From Streptomyces tanashiensis (lineage in GTDB: Bacteria; Actinomycetota; Actinomycetes; Streptomycetales; Streptomycetaceae): a DNA stretch of 64,000 nucleotides. A program made the translations under genes and the position numbers. The stretch spans positions 124,001 through 188,000 of the forward strand of contig NZ_BMRZ01000005.1 of NCBI RefSeq assembly GCF_014648895.1. The letters are read 5' to 3'. Below the pieces are notes generated by a model. It searched no databases. It saw only the letters and a list, made by a program, of their open reading frames with translations, and was not told the origin of the DNA. Below, one piece after another: positions 24,556-32,406 of the stretch; positions within the stretch are counted from its first letter, which is position 1, and every line of letters starts with the position of its first letter.

Positions 24556-25038
24556 GTGGTCTTCACCAGCATGACTCTTCAGACCGAGACCACGGCAGCC
24601 CCCGCGTCCGGACTCACCGGCACGGCTCCCTACTCCGCCATGCTCGGGCGTGTGCGCTACGAGGGCGCCTACCCGACCCTCGAGCGTGCCGATGAGGCCA
24701 TCCGCTCCGTACTCGCCGCTCTGGGGCGACAGCTCGTCGGCGACGAACGCGTCGACCTCGCTGCCTGCCTCCCCATCGAAGCCGCTCTGGTCCTCACCGC
24801 CCAGATCCCTGCCGTCACACCCCTCACAGGATGGGAGTTCGTCAAGGACCTCGCCCAGCACTCCGGCAGCACCCCCGCCACCGCCCGATGGAACGTCGGC
24901 GCCGTCCTCGCCGCCGTAGCCCAGCTCGCCGGACCCGAACTCATCGACCGCATCATCAGCCGACTCCCCTCCGGCTATGCCCTGCTCTTCGGCAAGGCCG
25001 AACTCCACCAGCCCCACTACAGGTCCGGCACCGCCTGA
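24556..25038 (+). CDS. DUF2267-family protein, second of two
   Basis: A 160-residue paralogue of the preceding gene: ADEAIRSVLAALGRQLVGDERVDLAACLPIEAALVLTAQIP and TARWNVGAVLAAVAQLAGPELIDRIISRLPSGYALLFGKAE align with it. The two probably arose by local duplication. The start is GTG 24556 with GAGGAG upstream; an ATG at 24571 is possible. A terminator hairpin follows at 25071. Confidence 0.85.
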   Translation: MVFTSMTLQTETTAAPASGLTGTAPYSAMLGRVRYEGAYPTLERADEAIRSVLAALGRQLVGDERVDLAACLPIEAALVLTAQIPAVTPLTGWEFVKDLAQHSGSTPATARWNVGAVLAAVAQLAGPELIDRIISRLPSGYALLFGKAELHQPHYRSGTA

Positions 25039-25070
25039 CTCCCGGGCGCTCCTCGGACCTGTCGTCCAAC

Positions 25071-25096
25071 GGTGTCGGCGGAAGGCCGCCGACACC
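25071..25096 (+). terminator. Terminator of the Hsp20-DUF2267 operon
   Basis: GGTGTCGGCGG, loop AAGG, CCGCCGACACC: a perfect 11-bp stem 32 nt after the second DUF2267 stop. The remaining bases to 25297 show no gene. Confidence 0.8.
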
Positions 25097-25297
25097 CCAC
25101 GGGCCGGGGGCAGGCCGAGGAACCTTGGCCGGGCGGGATGGAGGACGGGCGGAATGAGGAACGGCCTTGCGTCACCCGGTCCTGATGCGGTCGCCGTCCG
25201 CGATCAACGCGGTGCCCGCGGCCGGCCCGGCCGCCGCCCGGTGGTGTTCTCATGGCCTCTCGCAAGACGCCATGCCTACCGATCGCCTGGAGCCGTT

Positions 25298-25639
25298 TCA
25301 GTCGGCATCGGTGTGATCGGACTGCTGAGTCGCTGTGCGGCGGTACTCGGCGTTGATGCGCTGTGCCTCTTCGAGCTGGTCTTCCAAGACGATGATGCGG
25401 CAGGCGGCCTCGATGGGGGTGCCCTGGTCGACGAGTTCCCGGGCGCGGGCGGCGATGCGCAGCTGGTAGCGGGAGTAGCGCCGGTGGCCGCCCTCGGAGC
25501 GCAGCGGGGTGATCAGACGGGCGTCGCCGATGGCGCGGAGGAAGCTCTGAGTGGTGCCGATCAATTCGGCGGCCCGGCCCATCGTGTAGGCGGGGTAGTC
25601 GTCGTCGTCGAGACGGCCGTACGAGTCATCTGCTGTCAT
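25298..25639 (-). CDS. BldC/MerR-like regulator, copy 2
   Basis: A 113-residue paralogue of the protein at 8011-8412; from LDDDDYPAYTMGRAAE to NAEYRR the two differ at only a few positions. The C-terminal tail is shorter here (TATQQSDHTDAD). The start at 25639 has AGAGGTG upstream, like copy 1. It heads the second copy of the cold-stress cluster inside island module D. Confidence 0.88.
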   Translation of the reverse strand: MTADDSYGRLDDDDYPAYTMGRAAELIGTTQSFLRAIGDARLITPLRSEGGHRRYSRYQLRIAARARELVDQGTPIEAACRIIVLEDQLEEAQRINAEYRRTATQQSDHTDAD

Positions 25640-26362
25640 TTGCACCTCTCTGCGGAACGCGTCGAGGGGCCCTGGTGCCGTACGGCACCAGGGCCCCGAA
25701 GGAACTACTACACCACCTGCCGGCCCTGATACTGCGCCGGCCTTCTGTGTCCGCCGACCCGACCTGGTTGCTGTCGGGAGTGCGGGGATCGCGGTTGCGT
25801 GACCGGAGACCACCTCACTATCGATGTCCTGCGGTACCCGGACTCACCACTCTGCCCGGGCGATCCTGATGGCGTGGTTCCTCCGTTCTCTTCTCTGGTA
25901 ACAACTGCTTTTCATGGGGGTACTGCGCACTGCTGGGTACTGCTCCACCGCGTACTGCCGGTGATGCGAACTGCACCCCGTCAGGGACCGCCTCTGCCAT
26001 GACCGCGGTCCCGCTGTGGCGGCCCCTGATCACCGCGGGCCACCCGGTCCGGCCGTCAGTCCCGTCGCCGTCCTGCAACAACCCTGGCTTCGAGACTCCA
26101 CTGCCGCACCGCCTTGCGACTGCATGTACTGCGGCCGGCAGTTCGTCTCTGCCAGGCCCACTTTCTCTCTGGGGTACGAGAGAAAACATAGCTATGCCAG
26201 TAACTAATGTCTACTCTGGCCAACATAGATTTTTGAGTGTCCAGCGTCGAGGTAATCGGCCTCGGCCACGGAGGCCGTAGGGCACCACTGATCGCGGCCC
26301 CGGGCGTCCCGGAGCGCCGATCGCTGACCTCGCCGCCCCGGGGAGACCCACCCACCGATACG
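25640..26362. other. Non-coding, partly AT-rich stretch
   Basis: No supported gene. About 25660-25700 holds an imperfect GGGCCCTGGTGCC / GGCACCAGGGCCC inverted repeat. Between about 25880 and 26235 base composition drops well below the neighbours (for example AACATAGCTATGCCAGTAAC and CATAGATTTTTGAG), unlike ordinary Streptomyces coding DNA. This may be a promoter-rich spacer or a scrap of foreign DNA. Confidence 0.5.
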
Positions 26363-26402
26363 CGAGAGGGCCCGACCGGCGGGTGCCGGTCGGGCCCTCT
26401 CG
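26363..26402 (-). terminator. Terminator of SCO5918-like copy 2
   Basis: An 18-bp perfect stem (26363-26380 with 26385-26402, 4-nt loop) containing GAGAGGGCCCGACCGGC. It shares its core with the terminator at 8844-8892 behind copy 1. Confidence 0.85.
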
Positions 26403-26442
26403 GCTGCCCGAGTGTCAGCTCATGCTCGCCCGAGGGCCACGG

Positions 26443-26754
26443 TCAGGCCGCTGCCGGGGTACCGAGCATCGCGGAGGCGTGCCCGAGGGGGTCGCGGGCT
26501 CGGGCCGACGCGGTGTGCTGGGGGAGGCCACGACAGGTGAAGCCGAGCTTGGTCATGGCGCGGACGACCTCACCTGCGCTGAAGTCGCGGCGGTCCTGCC
26601 GGGTGATGACCTGGCCGACCTGCTTGACGGGGTAGACGCGGCGACCGATGATCACGGACTCGCCGGCGACCTCCTCGGGCTTGACGCCCTTCATGGCGTC
26701 CAGGACGCCGCTCTTGGTGAGGTCGAAGGGGAAGCGGGCGATGACACAGCGCAC
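26443..26754 (-). CDS. SCO5918-like small protein, copy 2
   Basis: A 103-residue paralogue of 8933-9202: the N-terminal stretch from MRCVIARFPFDLTKSGVLD to RDFSAGEVVRAMTKLGFTC is strongly conserved. The C-terminus is different and longer (GLPQHTASARARDPLGHASAML). Here the start codon is GTG, in copy 1 ATG. Function unknown. Confidence 0.8.
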   Translation of the reverse strand: MRCVIARFPFDLTKSGVLDAMKGVKPEEVAGESVIIGRRVYPVKQVGQVITRQDRRDFSAGEVVRAMTKLGFTCRGLPQHTASARARDPLGHASAMLGTPAAA

Positions 26755-26803
26755 GATGCCTCACAGGGAGAGGAAGGGAAGGGGTCCGCCGTGCTGGGGC
26801 GGT

Positions 26804-27211
26804 TCACGCGAGGGCGAGGAGGGGGGCGGGGGCGCCCGGGGCCTCGTCCTGTCCACGTACGCCGGACGGGATGACGACCGCGCGGGGACGCACGGCCCGC
26901 CCGGTCGTCGAAGTGGTGGCCGAGGTGGGCGGCGCTCCGTCGCCGGAGATGTCGCGCAGCCGGAGCCGGTCCGTGTAGGCGGGGCTGTCACGGACGGTGG
27001 TGAGCTGGGCCCGGGTCACCAGACCGGTGCGCTGATCGTCGTTGTCGCAGACGATCAGGTGCCCGGCGCGGGCCCCGGCCATGACGGCCAGGGCGACCTC
27101 CACGGTCATGTCGTCGCAGACTTGCGGTCCGGACGTGTCCGCGGCGGGGGCCGTCCTCATGCGCGCCGGGGCGGGGCGCGGCGGGCGGGGCTGCATCTGG
27201 ACCAGCGTCAC
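26804..27211 (-). CDS. CBS-domain-like protein within cold-stress cluster
   Basis: A 135-residue protein. After a Pro/Arg-rich N-terminus comes TSGPQVCDDMTVEVALAVMAGARAGHLIVCDNDDQRTGLVTRAQLTTVRDS, which has the order of a single CBS motif (adenosine-nucleotide sensor), then a low-complexity tail. GTG at 27211 is chosen because AGGAGG lies 6 nt upstream. The first copy of the cluster (8-11 kb) lacks this gene: there only 46 nt separate SCO5918-like gene and helicase. Confidence 0.75.
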   Translation of the reverse strand: MTLVQMQPRPPRPAPARMRTAPAADTSGPQVCDDMTVEVALAVMAGARAGHLIVCDNDDQRTGLVTRAQLTTVRDSPAYTDRLRLRDISGDGAPPTSATTSTTGRAVRPRAVVIPSGVRGQDEAPGAPAPLLALA

Positions 27212-27257
27212 AACGTGCCTCCTGAGGAGATGGGTCAGCTTCCGGATCACGTGGTGT

Positions 27258-28769
27258 TCAGGCCGCCGGGCTGACGACGGACCGCCGTCCGCCGGCGCGC
27301 CGGCCGGCCGCGGCGGGACCACGGCGGCTGCGGGGGGCCGCGCCGCGCCTGCGCTGCTCTGCGGGGGGCGCAGTGATCGTCACGGGGATCCCGGAGGGGG
27401 TCCGCGCGCCCGTGATCCGGCTGAGCTCCTCCTCGCCGGAGCGGACCTGGGTCGTCCTGGGCACGATCCCGGCGGCGGCCATGAGGCGGGTCATGGAGCG
27501 CCGCTGGTTGGCGGTGACCAGAGTGACGACGCTGCCGGACTCGCCGGCTCGCGCGGTGCGGCCGCCACGGTGGAGGTAGTCCTTGTGGTCGACCGGCGGG
27601 TCCACGTTGACGACGAGGTCGAGGTGGTCGACGTGGATGCCGCGCGCGGCGACGTTGGTGGCGACGAGGACGGTGACGTGTCCGGTCTTGAACTGCGCCA
27701 GGGTGCGGGTGCGCTGCGGCTGTGACTTCCCGCCGTGCAGGGCGGCGGCCCGGACGCCGCAGCCGAGGAGGTCCTCGGTGAGGCGGTCCACGGCGTGCTT
27801 GGTGTCCAGGAACATGATCACCCGGCCCTCGCGCGCCGCGATCTCCGTCGTCAACCGCTGCTTGTCGGTGCCGTGCACGTGCAGGACGTGATGCTCCATC
27901 GTCGTGACCGCTCCCTGGGAGGGGTCCACGGAGTGGACCACGGGGTCGGTGAGGTAGTGGCGGACCAGGAGGTCGACGTTGCGGTCCAGCGTCGCGGAGA
28001 ACAGCATCCGCTGGCCCTCGGGGCGGACCTGGTCCAGGAGCGCCGTCACCTGCGGCATGAAGCCCATGTCAGCCATCTGGTCGGCCTCGTCCAGGACGGT
28101 GATCGAGACCCGGTCCAGTCGGCAGTCACCGCGGTCGATGAGGTCCTTGAGGCGGCCGGGGGTGGCCACGACGACCTCCACGCCCCCGCGCAGCGCGATC
28201 GCCTGCCGGCGGATCGGCATGCCGCCGACGACGCTGGTCAGGCGCAGCTTCACAGCGCGGGCGTACGGGGTGAGGGCGTCGGTGACCTGCTGGGCGAGCT
28301 CCCGCGTCGGGACCAGGATCAGGGCCAGCGGTCGACGGGGCTCGGCGAGCTGCCCGGCGGTGCGGGCCAGCAGAGCCAGGCCGAAGGCGAGGGTCTTGCC
28401 GGAGCCGGTCCGGCCGCGGCCCAGGACGTCACGGCCCGCCAGGGAGTTCGGCAGCGTCGCGCCCTGGATCGGGAACGGGACGGACACGCCCTGCGCGGTG
28501 AGCGCGGCCAGGAGACGCCGGTCCAGAGCCAGGTCGGCGAAGGTCTCGACGGCGGGCAGCGCCGGAGTGATCGTCTTCGGCGGTGCGAACTCTCCCTGCA
28601 CCGCTCCAGGCCGACGGCCGTGGCCGCCGGAGCGGCTCGGAGCGCCCGAACGGCTCGGCGCGGACGAGGCGAAGCGGCTGCTCCGGGGTGAACCTCCGGT
28701 GGAGGCATACGCGTGACCGCCGTTGCGGCGGGTGCGGGAGGAACGGTTGTTCGTGCGTGTGGGGTTCAT
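27258..28769 (-). CDS. DEAD-box ATP-dependent RNA helicase, copy 2
   Basis: A 503-residue paralogue of the helicase at 9249-10673, with the same motifs (GRGRTGSGKTLAFG, PTRELAQQ, VLDEADQMADMGF, LFSATLDRN, VATNVAARGIHVD, HRGGRTARAG). It differs mainly in a longer Arg/Ser/Gly-rich N-terminus (about 75 residues) and in the C-terminal basic tail. The start at 28769 is followed by MNPTRTNNRSS and preceded by AAGGAAGG, as in copy 1. Likely an RNA helicase for cold or stress conditions. Confidence 0.95.
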   Translation of the reverse strand: MNPTRTNNRSSRTRRNGGHAYASTGGSPRSSRFASSAPSRSGAPSRSGGHGRRPGAVQGEFAPPKTITPALPAVETFADLALDRRLLAALTAQGVSVPFPIQGATLPNSLAGRDVLGRGRTGSGKTLAFGLALLARTAGQLAEPRRPLALILVPTRELAQQVTDALTPYARAVKLRLTSVVGGMPIRRQAIALRGGVEVVVATPGRLKDLIDRGDCRLDRVSITVLDEADQMADMGFMPQVTALLDQVRPEGQRMLFSATLDRNVDLLVRHYLTDPVVHSVDPSQGAVTTMEHHVLHVHGTDKQRLTTEIAAREGRVIMFLDTKHAVDRLTEDLLGCGVRAAALHGGKSQPQRTRTLAQFKTGHVTVLVATNVAARGIHVDHLDLVVNVDPPVDHKDYLHRGGRTARAGESGSVVTLVTANQRRSMTRLMAAAGIVPRTTQVRSGEEELSRITGARTPSGIPVTITAPPAEQRRRGAAPRSRRGPAAAGRRAGGRRSVVSPAA

Positions 28770-28812
28770 GCAGAACCTTCCTTGATACGGCGCGTATCGA
28801 GGAATTCCGGCA
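28770..28812 (-). promoter_or_regulatory. Conserved leader of helicase copy 2
   Basis: Shares the CGTATC, AGGAATTCC and CCTTCCT blocks, and their spacing, with the leader of helicase copy 1 (10674-10720). Confidence 0.5.
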
Positions 28813-28966
28813 GCGTATGAGCGGCGTCGGGAATCACAGGCACGGGCCGAATGAAATGCGAAAGCAAGCGCCCTGAACCGGGTCGAACGACTGTCGACGC
28901 GCAAGCGGGCGAGCGAAAGAAATGCGGGTGTCTCGGTTTCGAGTAGAGGACCCGAGAAATGCGTGC

Positions 28967-29004
28967 AGCTGGGGCCCGCACCCCGAAGGATGCGGGCCCC
29001 AGCT
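28967..29004 (-). terminator. Terminator of cspA copy 2
   Basis: AGCTGGGGCCCGCA (28967-28980) pairs with TGCGGGCCCCAGCT (28991-29004). Same core stem as behind cspA copy 1. Confidence 0.85.
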
Positions 29005-29022
29005 ACGTTTGGCGCGTCAGTG

Positions 29023-29226
29023 TCAGGCGGCGACGATGTTCTCGGCCGTCGGGCCCTTCTGGCCCTGCGCGATGTCGAAGGTGACCTTCTGGCCCTCCTG
29101 CAGCTCACGGAAGCCCTGGGAGGCGATGTTCGAGTAGTGGGCGAACACGTCGGGGCCGCCACCGTCCTGCTCGATGAAGCCGAAACCCTTTTCCGCGTTG
29201 AACCACTTCACGGTGCCAGCAGCCAT
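29023..29226 (-). CDS. Cold-shock protein, CspA family, copy 2
   Basis: A 67-residue cold-shock domain, nearly identical to copy 1: RNP1 KGFGFI and RNP2 VFAHY. Together with the helicase, CBS, SCO5918-like and MerR-like genes downstream it forms the second cold-stress cluster. Confidence 0.97.
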   Translation of the reverse strand: MAAGTVKWFNAEKGFGFIEQDGGGPDVFAHYSNIASQGFRELQEGQKVTFDIAQGQKGPTAENIVAA

Positions 29227-29836
29227 GTCATATCTCCTTGGGGCAGTACGACGGAATCCGTACCGTACGGACGCCGTGTCGCCGCGATGATGCCCTGCCC
29301 GGAGAATGACCGGAAATACAAAGCGCTTCCGTGCGGCGTGCGGCCGACAGGAGGCGCTTGAAATTTTTGGGTACCAAAACTGCAACTGAGTTCGACAGTA
29401 GCACGTCGCCGCAGCCCGTGTGGGCCGAATATTTCTCCCTGTGTGTCGCCGACAAAAACTCTCCCTGCGGTGGTCGTTAAATTCTCAGGCCGCGAGCGCA
29501 GGTATTCATGTCTTCCGAGCGCAGCGCCTCGGAAGCCGGGCGGTCGATCCTGCGGCGTCGGCAGGGCATCGGAATCCGTCCGCACCCTGCCCGCTGCCGT
29601 GGCCCGCGTGAGCGCTTGCTGGCCGGTATGAATCGTCCGCGTTCGTCACAGTGCCGTCGGCGATTCATCAGATGGTGCGTACCCGTGTTCATCGGACGCG
29701 CACGCCGGACGGGTGTGGCTACGGTCGTTCGCGTCGTCCCACGGGGGCGGCATCGGTCGAGTGCCGCATGCGCCAGGACCGTCCCGGCCCTCCGCGCCGG
29801 TTCGGAGCGCGCCCGAGCGGCTCCCAGGGAGTGGAC
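29227..29836. other. Intergenic: cspA leader, otherwise no gene seen
   Basis: 29373-29405 repeats the conserved element upstream of cspA copy 1 (AACTGCAACTG and TCGACAGTAGCACG). From about 29480 to 29836 open frames exist on both strands, but none has a ribosome-binding site with family similarity. The right end should hold the promoter of the operon that starts at 29837. Confidence 0.55.
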
Positions 29837-30376
29837 ATGGGTTCTGTCGGTCGTAGGACCGTCGCGGTGATGGCAGCCGCTCTGGCGTCGCTGGGGGCGG
29901 GAAGCGGTGTCGCCGCGACCGCGACCCCCTCGTCGCCCACTCCGTGCAGCGGCGCGGAATGCCCCAGCCTGAAGCCGGTCAGGCTCACGACCAGCCAGGC
30001 GACTCTGAACGTCACCCAGATGCAACTGGAGAACATCCACGCGATGGCCTCCGACGCCATCACGGGGGAGCCCATCCGGGGGGCGAAGATCGTGTTCGCC
30101 ACCGTCGGTGGCCGGACGCTGGGGGCCGCCTTCACCGACTACGACGGTGTCGCCTCGATCACCGCCCCGGAGAACCTGGGTCCCGGAACCCTCCAGGAGC
30201 TGCTCGGCGGCTACGAAGCCGCGCTCGTGGGCGACGGCGTGCACGCTCCCGTCGGGGCCCACGGCGCGATCACCGTCGGTACCGACCAGGGGCCCGGGGT
30301 GCCGGGCGCGCCCTGCTCGCTCTGCAGTGACCGTGGGCTCAAGCAGGACGTGGTCCCGGTCGACTGGAGCCGGTGA
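29837..30376 (+). CDS. Secreted Ig-like protein ending in S74 Ser-Lys motif
   Basis: A 179-residue protein with a signal peptide (VAVMAAALASLGAGSGVAATA). A bacterial Ig-like (Big) domain follows, about residues 50-120: ASDAITGEPIRGAKIVFATVGG, then AFTDYDGVASITAP. The protein ends with CSDRGLKQDVVPVDWSR. SDRxLK is the Ser-Lys dyad motif that opens peptidase-S74 intramolecular-chaperone domains (here about S164 and K169), but the protein stops right after it. The rest of an S74 domain is encoded by the next gene, so the domain is split between two polypeptides. GGGAG precedes the ATG. Confidence 0.75.
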   Translation: MGSVGRRTVAVMAAALASLGAGSGVAATATPSSPTPCSGAECPSLKPVRLTTSQATLNVTQMQLENIHAMASDAITGEPIRGAKIVFATVGGRTLGAAFTDYDGVASITAPENLGPGTLQELLGGYEAALVGDGVHAPVGAHGAITVGTDQGPGVPGAPCSLCSDRGLKQDVVPVDWSR

Positions 30377-30378
30377 CG

Positions 30379-30768
30379 ATGCGGATCCGGATCCTCGGCA
30401 GGCGGGCCCGGGCGGCCGACGACGCTTCTCCGGACCCTTCCGCGGCAGGTCCACGGGACACCGTCGGCGTGGCCCCGGTCGGCGCGGTCAACGGCTTCGC
30501 CGTCCTGGATGCCGTGGCCGCGCTGCCGGTCAGCACCTGGCGCTATCTGTGGGAGCCCGAAGGCGTCCGTCACCTCGGGCCCATGGCCCAGGACTGGCAC
30601 GCCGCCTTCGGATTCAACCGGGACGACACCAGGATCCCCGTCGTCGACGGCCTCGGCGTGGCCCTGGTCTGCATCCAGGCGCTCCAACGCCACGTGGAGG
30701 AGCTCAGGGCCGAAGTCGCCATGCTGCGCGAGGCCGTGGCCACGACTCCGTCCGAGGAGGGGCGATGA
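30379..30768 (+). CDS. S74 intramolecular-chaperone domain, C-terminal half
   Basis: A 129-residue protein. After a short arginine-rich start (MRIRILGRRAR) the region AVLDAVAALPVSTWRYLWEPEGVRHLGPMAQDWHAAFGFN, then GVALVCIQALQRHVEELRAEV, matches the part of peptidase-S74 domains that normally follows SDRxLK, ending in the trimer-forming coiled coil. There is no signal peptide, while its apparent partner is secreted. GGAG lies 9 nt before the ATG at 30379; a GTG at 30373 would overlap the upstream stop. Its stop overlaps the next start (ATGA). Confidence 0.75.
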   Translation: MRIRILGRRARAADDASPDPSAAGPRDTVGVAPVGAVNGFAVLDAVAALPVSTWRYLWEPEGVRHLGPMAQDWHAAFGFNRDDTRIPVVDGLGVALVCIQALQRHVEELRAEVAMLREAVATTPSEEGR

Positions 30769-31442
30769 CGGCGCACGGTCTGTCGCCGGTGTCCACGGAT
30801 GCGATCTGGCGTCTTCCGGTAACGGTCTGCCGCATCACCGGGTTCCTGGGCGAGCGGACGGCTGGCCTCCTGCTGGAGCGTGCCATCGCCTCCACGGGTG
30901 ACCGGCTCAGGCCTTCCCTGGTCCGGGACCGGGAGCTGGCCCCCGCCCTGCGCAAGTCCCGGTCGTGCCACGACTTCCAGGCGTCTGAGCTACTGGCGGC
31001 CATCGACGACGTCCGGGAGGCAGTCGAGCACACGCTGGGAATCGACTGCCGCCACACCGAGCCCAGTTACGGTCTCAACGTGCACAATGACGGGGACTTC
31101 TACGGGCCGCACCAGGACACCAGCGCCGCGTACTCCCCCCGCCGTCTGCTCACGTTCGTCTACTACCTGCACCGCACGCCCCGGCCGTTCGGCGGCGGCG
31201 AGCTGCGCGTCTTCGACGCCGCCCTGCCGCTGCACACCGAGACGACCGGAGAGTGGGAGGAACGTACCTGGCGGGACTGGGAGCCCGAGCACGACAGCAT
31301 CGTGTTCTTCCTTCCCACCGCCTGGCACGAGGTGCGACCGGTCGTGTGCCCCGGAAGGCAGCACGAAGACAGCCGCTTCGCCGTCAACGGCTGGCTGTGC
31401 GCCCCCGACCCGACGCACCGCAGGGACGACGAGTGCCTGTGA
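30765..31442 (+). CDS. 2-oxoglutarate/Fe(II) oxygenase (prolyl-hydroxylase-like)
   Basis: A 225-residue dioxygenase. The metal triad is visible as H and D in GPHQDTSAAYSPRRLLTFVYYLH and H in FFLPTAWHEVRPV; the 2-oxoglutarate-binding Arg is likely in SRFAVNGWL. FGGGELRVFDA fits the prolyl-4-hydroxylase-like branch (2OG-FeII_Oxy). It hydroxylates a substrate while converting 2-oxoglutarate to succinate. It overlaps the S74-half gene by 4 nt (ATGA), so the three genes form one translationally coupled operon; its target may be one of the two partner proteins (inference). Confidence 0.85.
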   Translation: MTAHGLSPVSTDAIWRLPVTVCRITGFLGERTAGLLLERAIASTGDRLRPSLVRDRELAPALRKSRSCHDFQASELLAAIDDVREAVEHTLGIDCRHTEPSYGLNVHNDGDFYGPHQDTSAAYSPRRLLTFVYYLHRTPRPFGGGELRVFDAALPLHTETTGEWEERTWRDWEPEHDSIVFFLPTAWHEVRPVVCPGRQHEDSRFAVNGWLCAPDPTHRRDDECL

Positions 31443-31458
31443 GCAGCGGGCCCGAGAA

Positions 31459-31542
31459 CCACGACAAAGCCCCAGGTCGCCGACCTGGGGCTTCGTAGAA
31501 GAGCGGATGACGGGAATCGAACCCGCGCTATAAGCTTGGGAA
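31459..31542. repeat. att copy 5 (partial tRNA-Gly plus terminator)
   Basis: Terminator hairpin and tRNA-Gly 3' half, matching the functional copy at 37586-37668 over about 80 nt with only a few changes in the hairpin and none in the tRNA part; identity stops exactly after CTTGGGAA in the anticodon loop. It is the best-preserved duplicate and the boundary of modules D and E. Confidence 0.92.
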
Positions 31543-32406
31543 TCACCGAAGCCGGCACCGATCATAAGGTTTCTGACCTGCGAAAACGCCCCTCCTCGCG
31601 GCTCCTTTCGGTGATCCGGCGATACCCGTGTCGACCGCTGTTCACCGTTCCGAAGGGCACGGATGGGGCACGATGCCACGGGGCCTCGGATGCAGAGCCG
31701 AGGTGCCCTCATGGACGCGCCCGGCCGCGGCGTCGAGTCCCGGGCGGCGGCGGTGGAGCCCGTGAACGTCAAGGCCGGGCGGCTCAGACGGGCCATGGCG
31801 CGGTAGGGGGTGCCGGCCACAGGAATCGAGGGCGCAGCCGAGTCGTCTACGCGGACACCGACACCGATGAGCTGCACAACGCCAGGCAGACCCACGACCG
31901 GGAACAGCCGCTGTGCCACGTTGGAAGGGCTCGGCGGGGTCGCGCCCTCGAAGCCAAGGCTCGCCCCGCCGGGGCACCGGCAGCGGCACCGAGTCAGCGC
32001 AGAAGGCCCCCGATGCAGAACACGGACACAGACGCCGAGGTTGTGGTCGCGCTGATCATCGCCGGCTCGACGCTCGGCGGTGCGCCGTAACTCCTCTCCA
32101 CCGGCGTACTGGTGCTCATTGCCGCCGTTCCCCACCTCGGCGTGACTCCGTGGCACCCCGCCGCTTCGCCCACTGATCCACCCACAGGATCCTGGCCGCC
32201 GTTCCTTCTCCGCGGCCCGGCTTGCGCGCCGTAGGGCGCCGTGGGCCACGCGGAGCGCTGGTTCGTACGGGCGACGCCGGGCAGATTGATTAGTCACAAT
32301 TCTTTACCGACGCACGACACCGGCGGCACGGCGTGTGATCAACAACCGGTGCTCCATGCCAATCTGCCCGAGCACGTGGTGGCTTGGAGCCGGAGGTACA
32401 CCGCCC
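31543..32406. other. Module E end: arm motifs, decayed DNA, XRE promoter
   Basis: CTGACCTGCGAA (31573), GACCGCTGTTCACCG (31633) and GGGCACGGATGGGGCACG (31655-31672) repeat the end motifs of modules C and D. From about 31700 to 32250 no gene can be supported; short frames exist, including a 25-codon one at 32014 with a hydrophobic run. The AT-richer TTGATTAGTCACAATTC at about 32286 is a likely promoter region for the XRE gene. Confidence 0.6.

Noticed and set aside
32014-32090. A 25-codon hydrophobic mini-frame (MQNTDTDAEVVVALIIAG..)
   Set aside because: Too short, weak ribosome-binding site, and it lies in decayed island DNA; could be chance.
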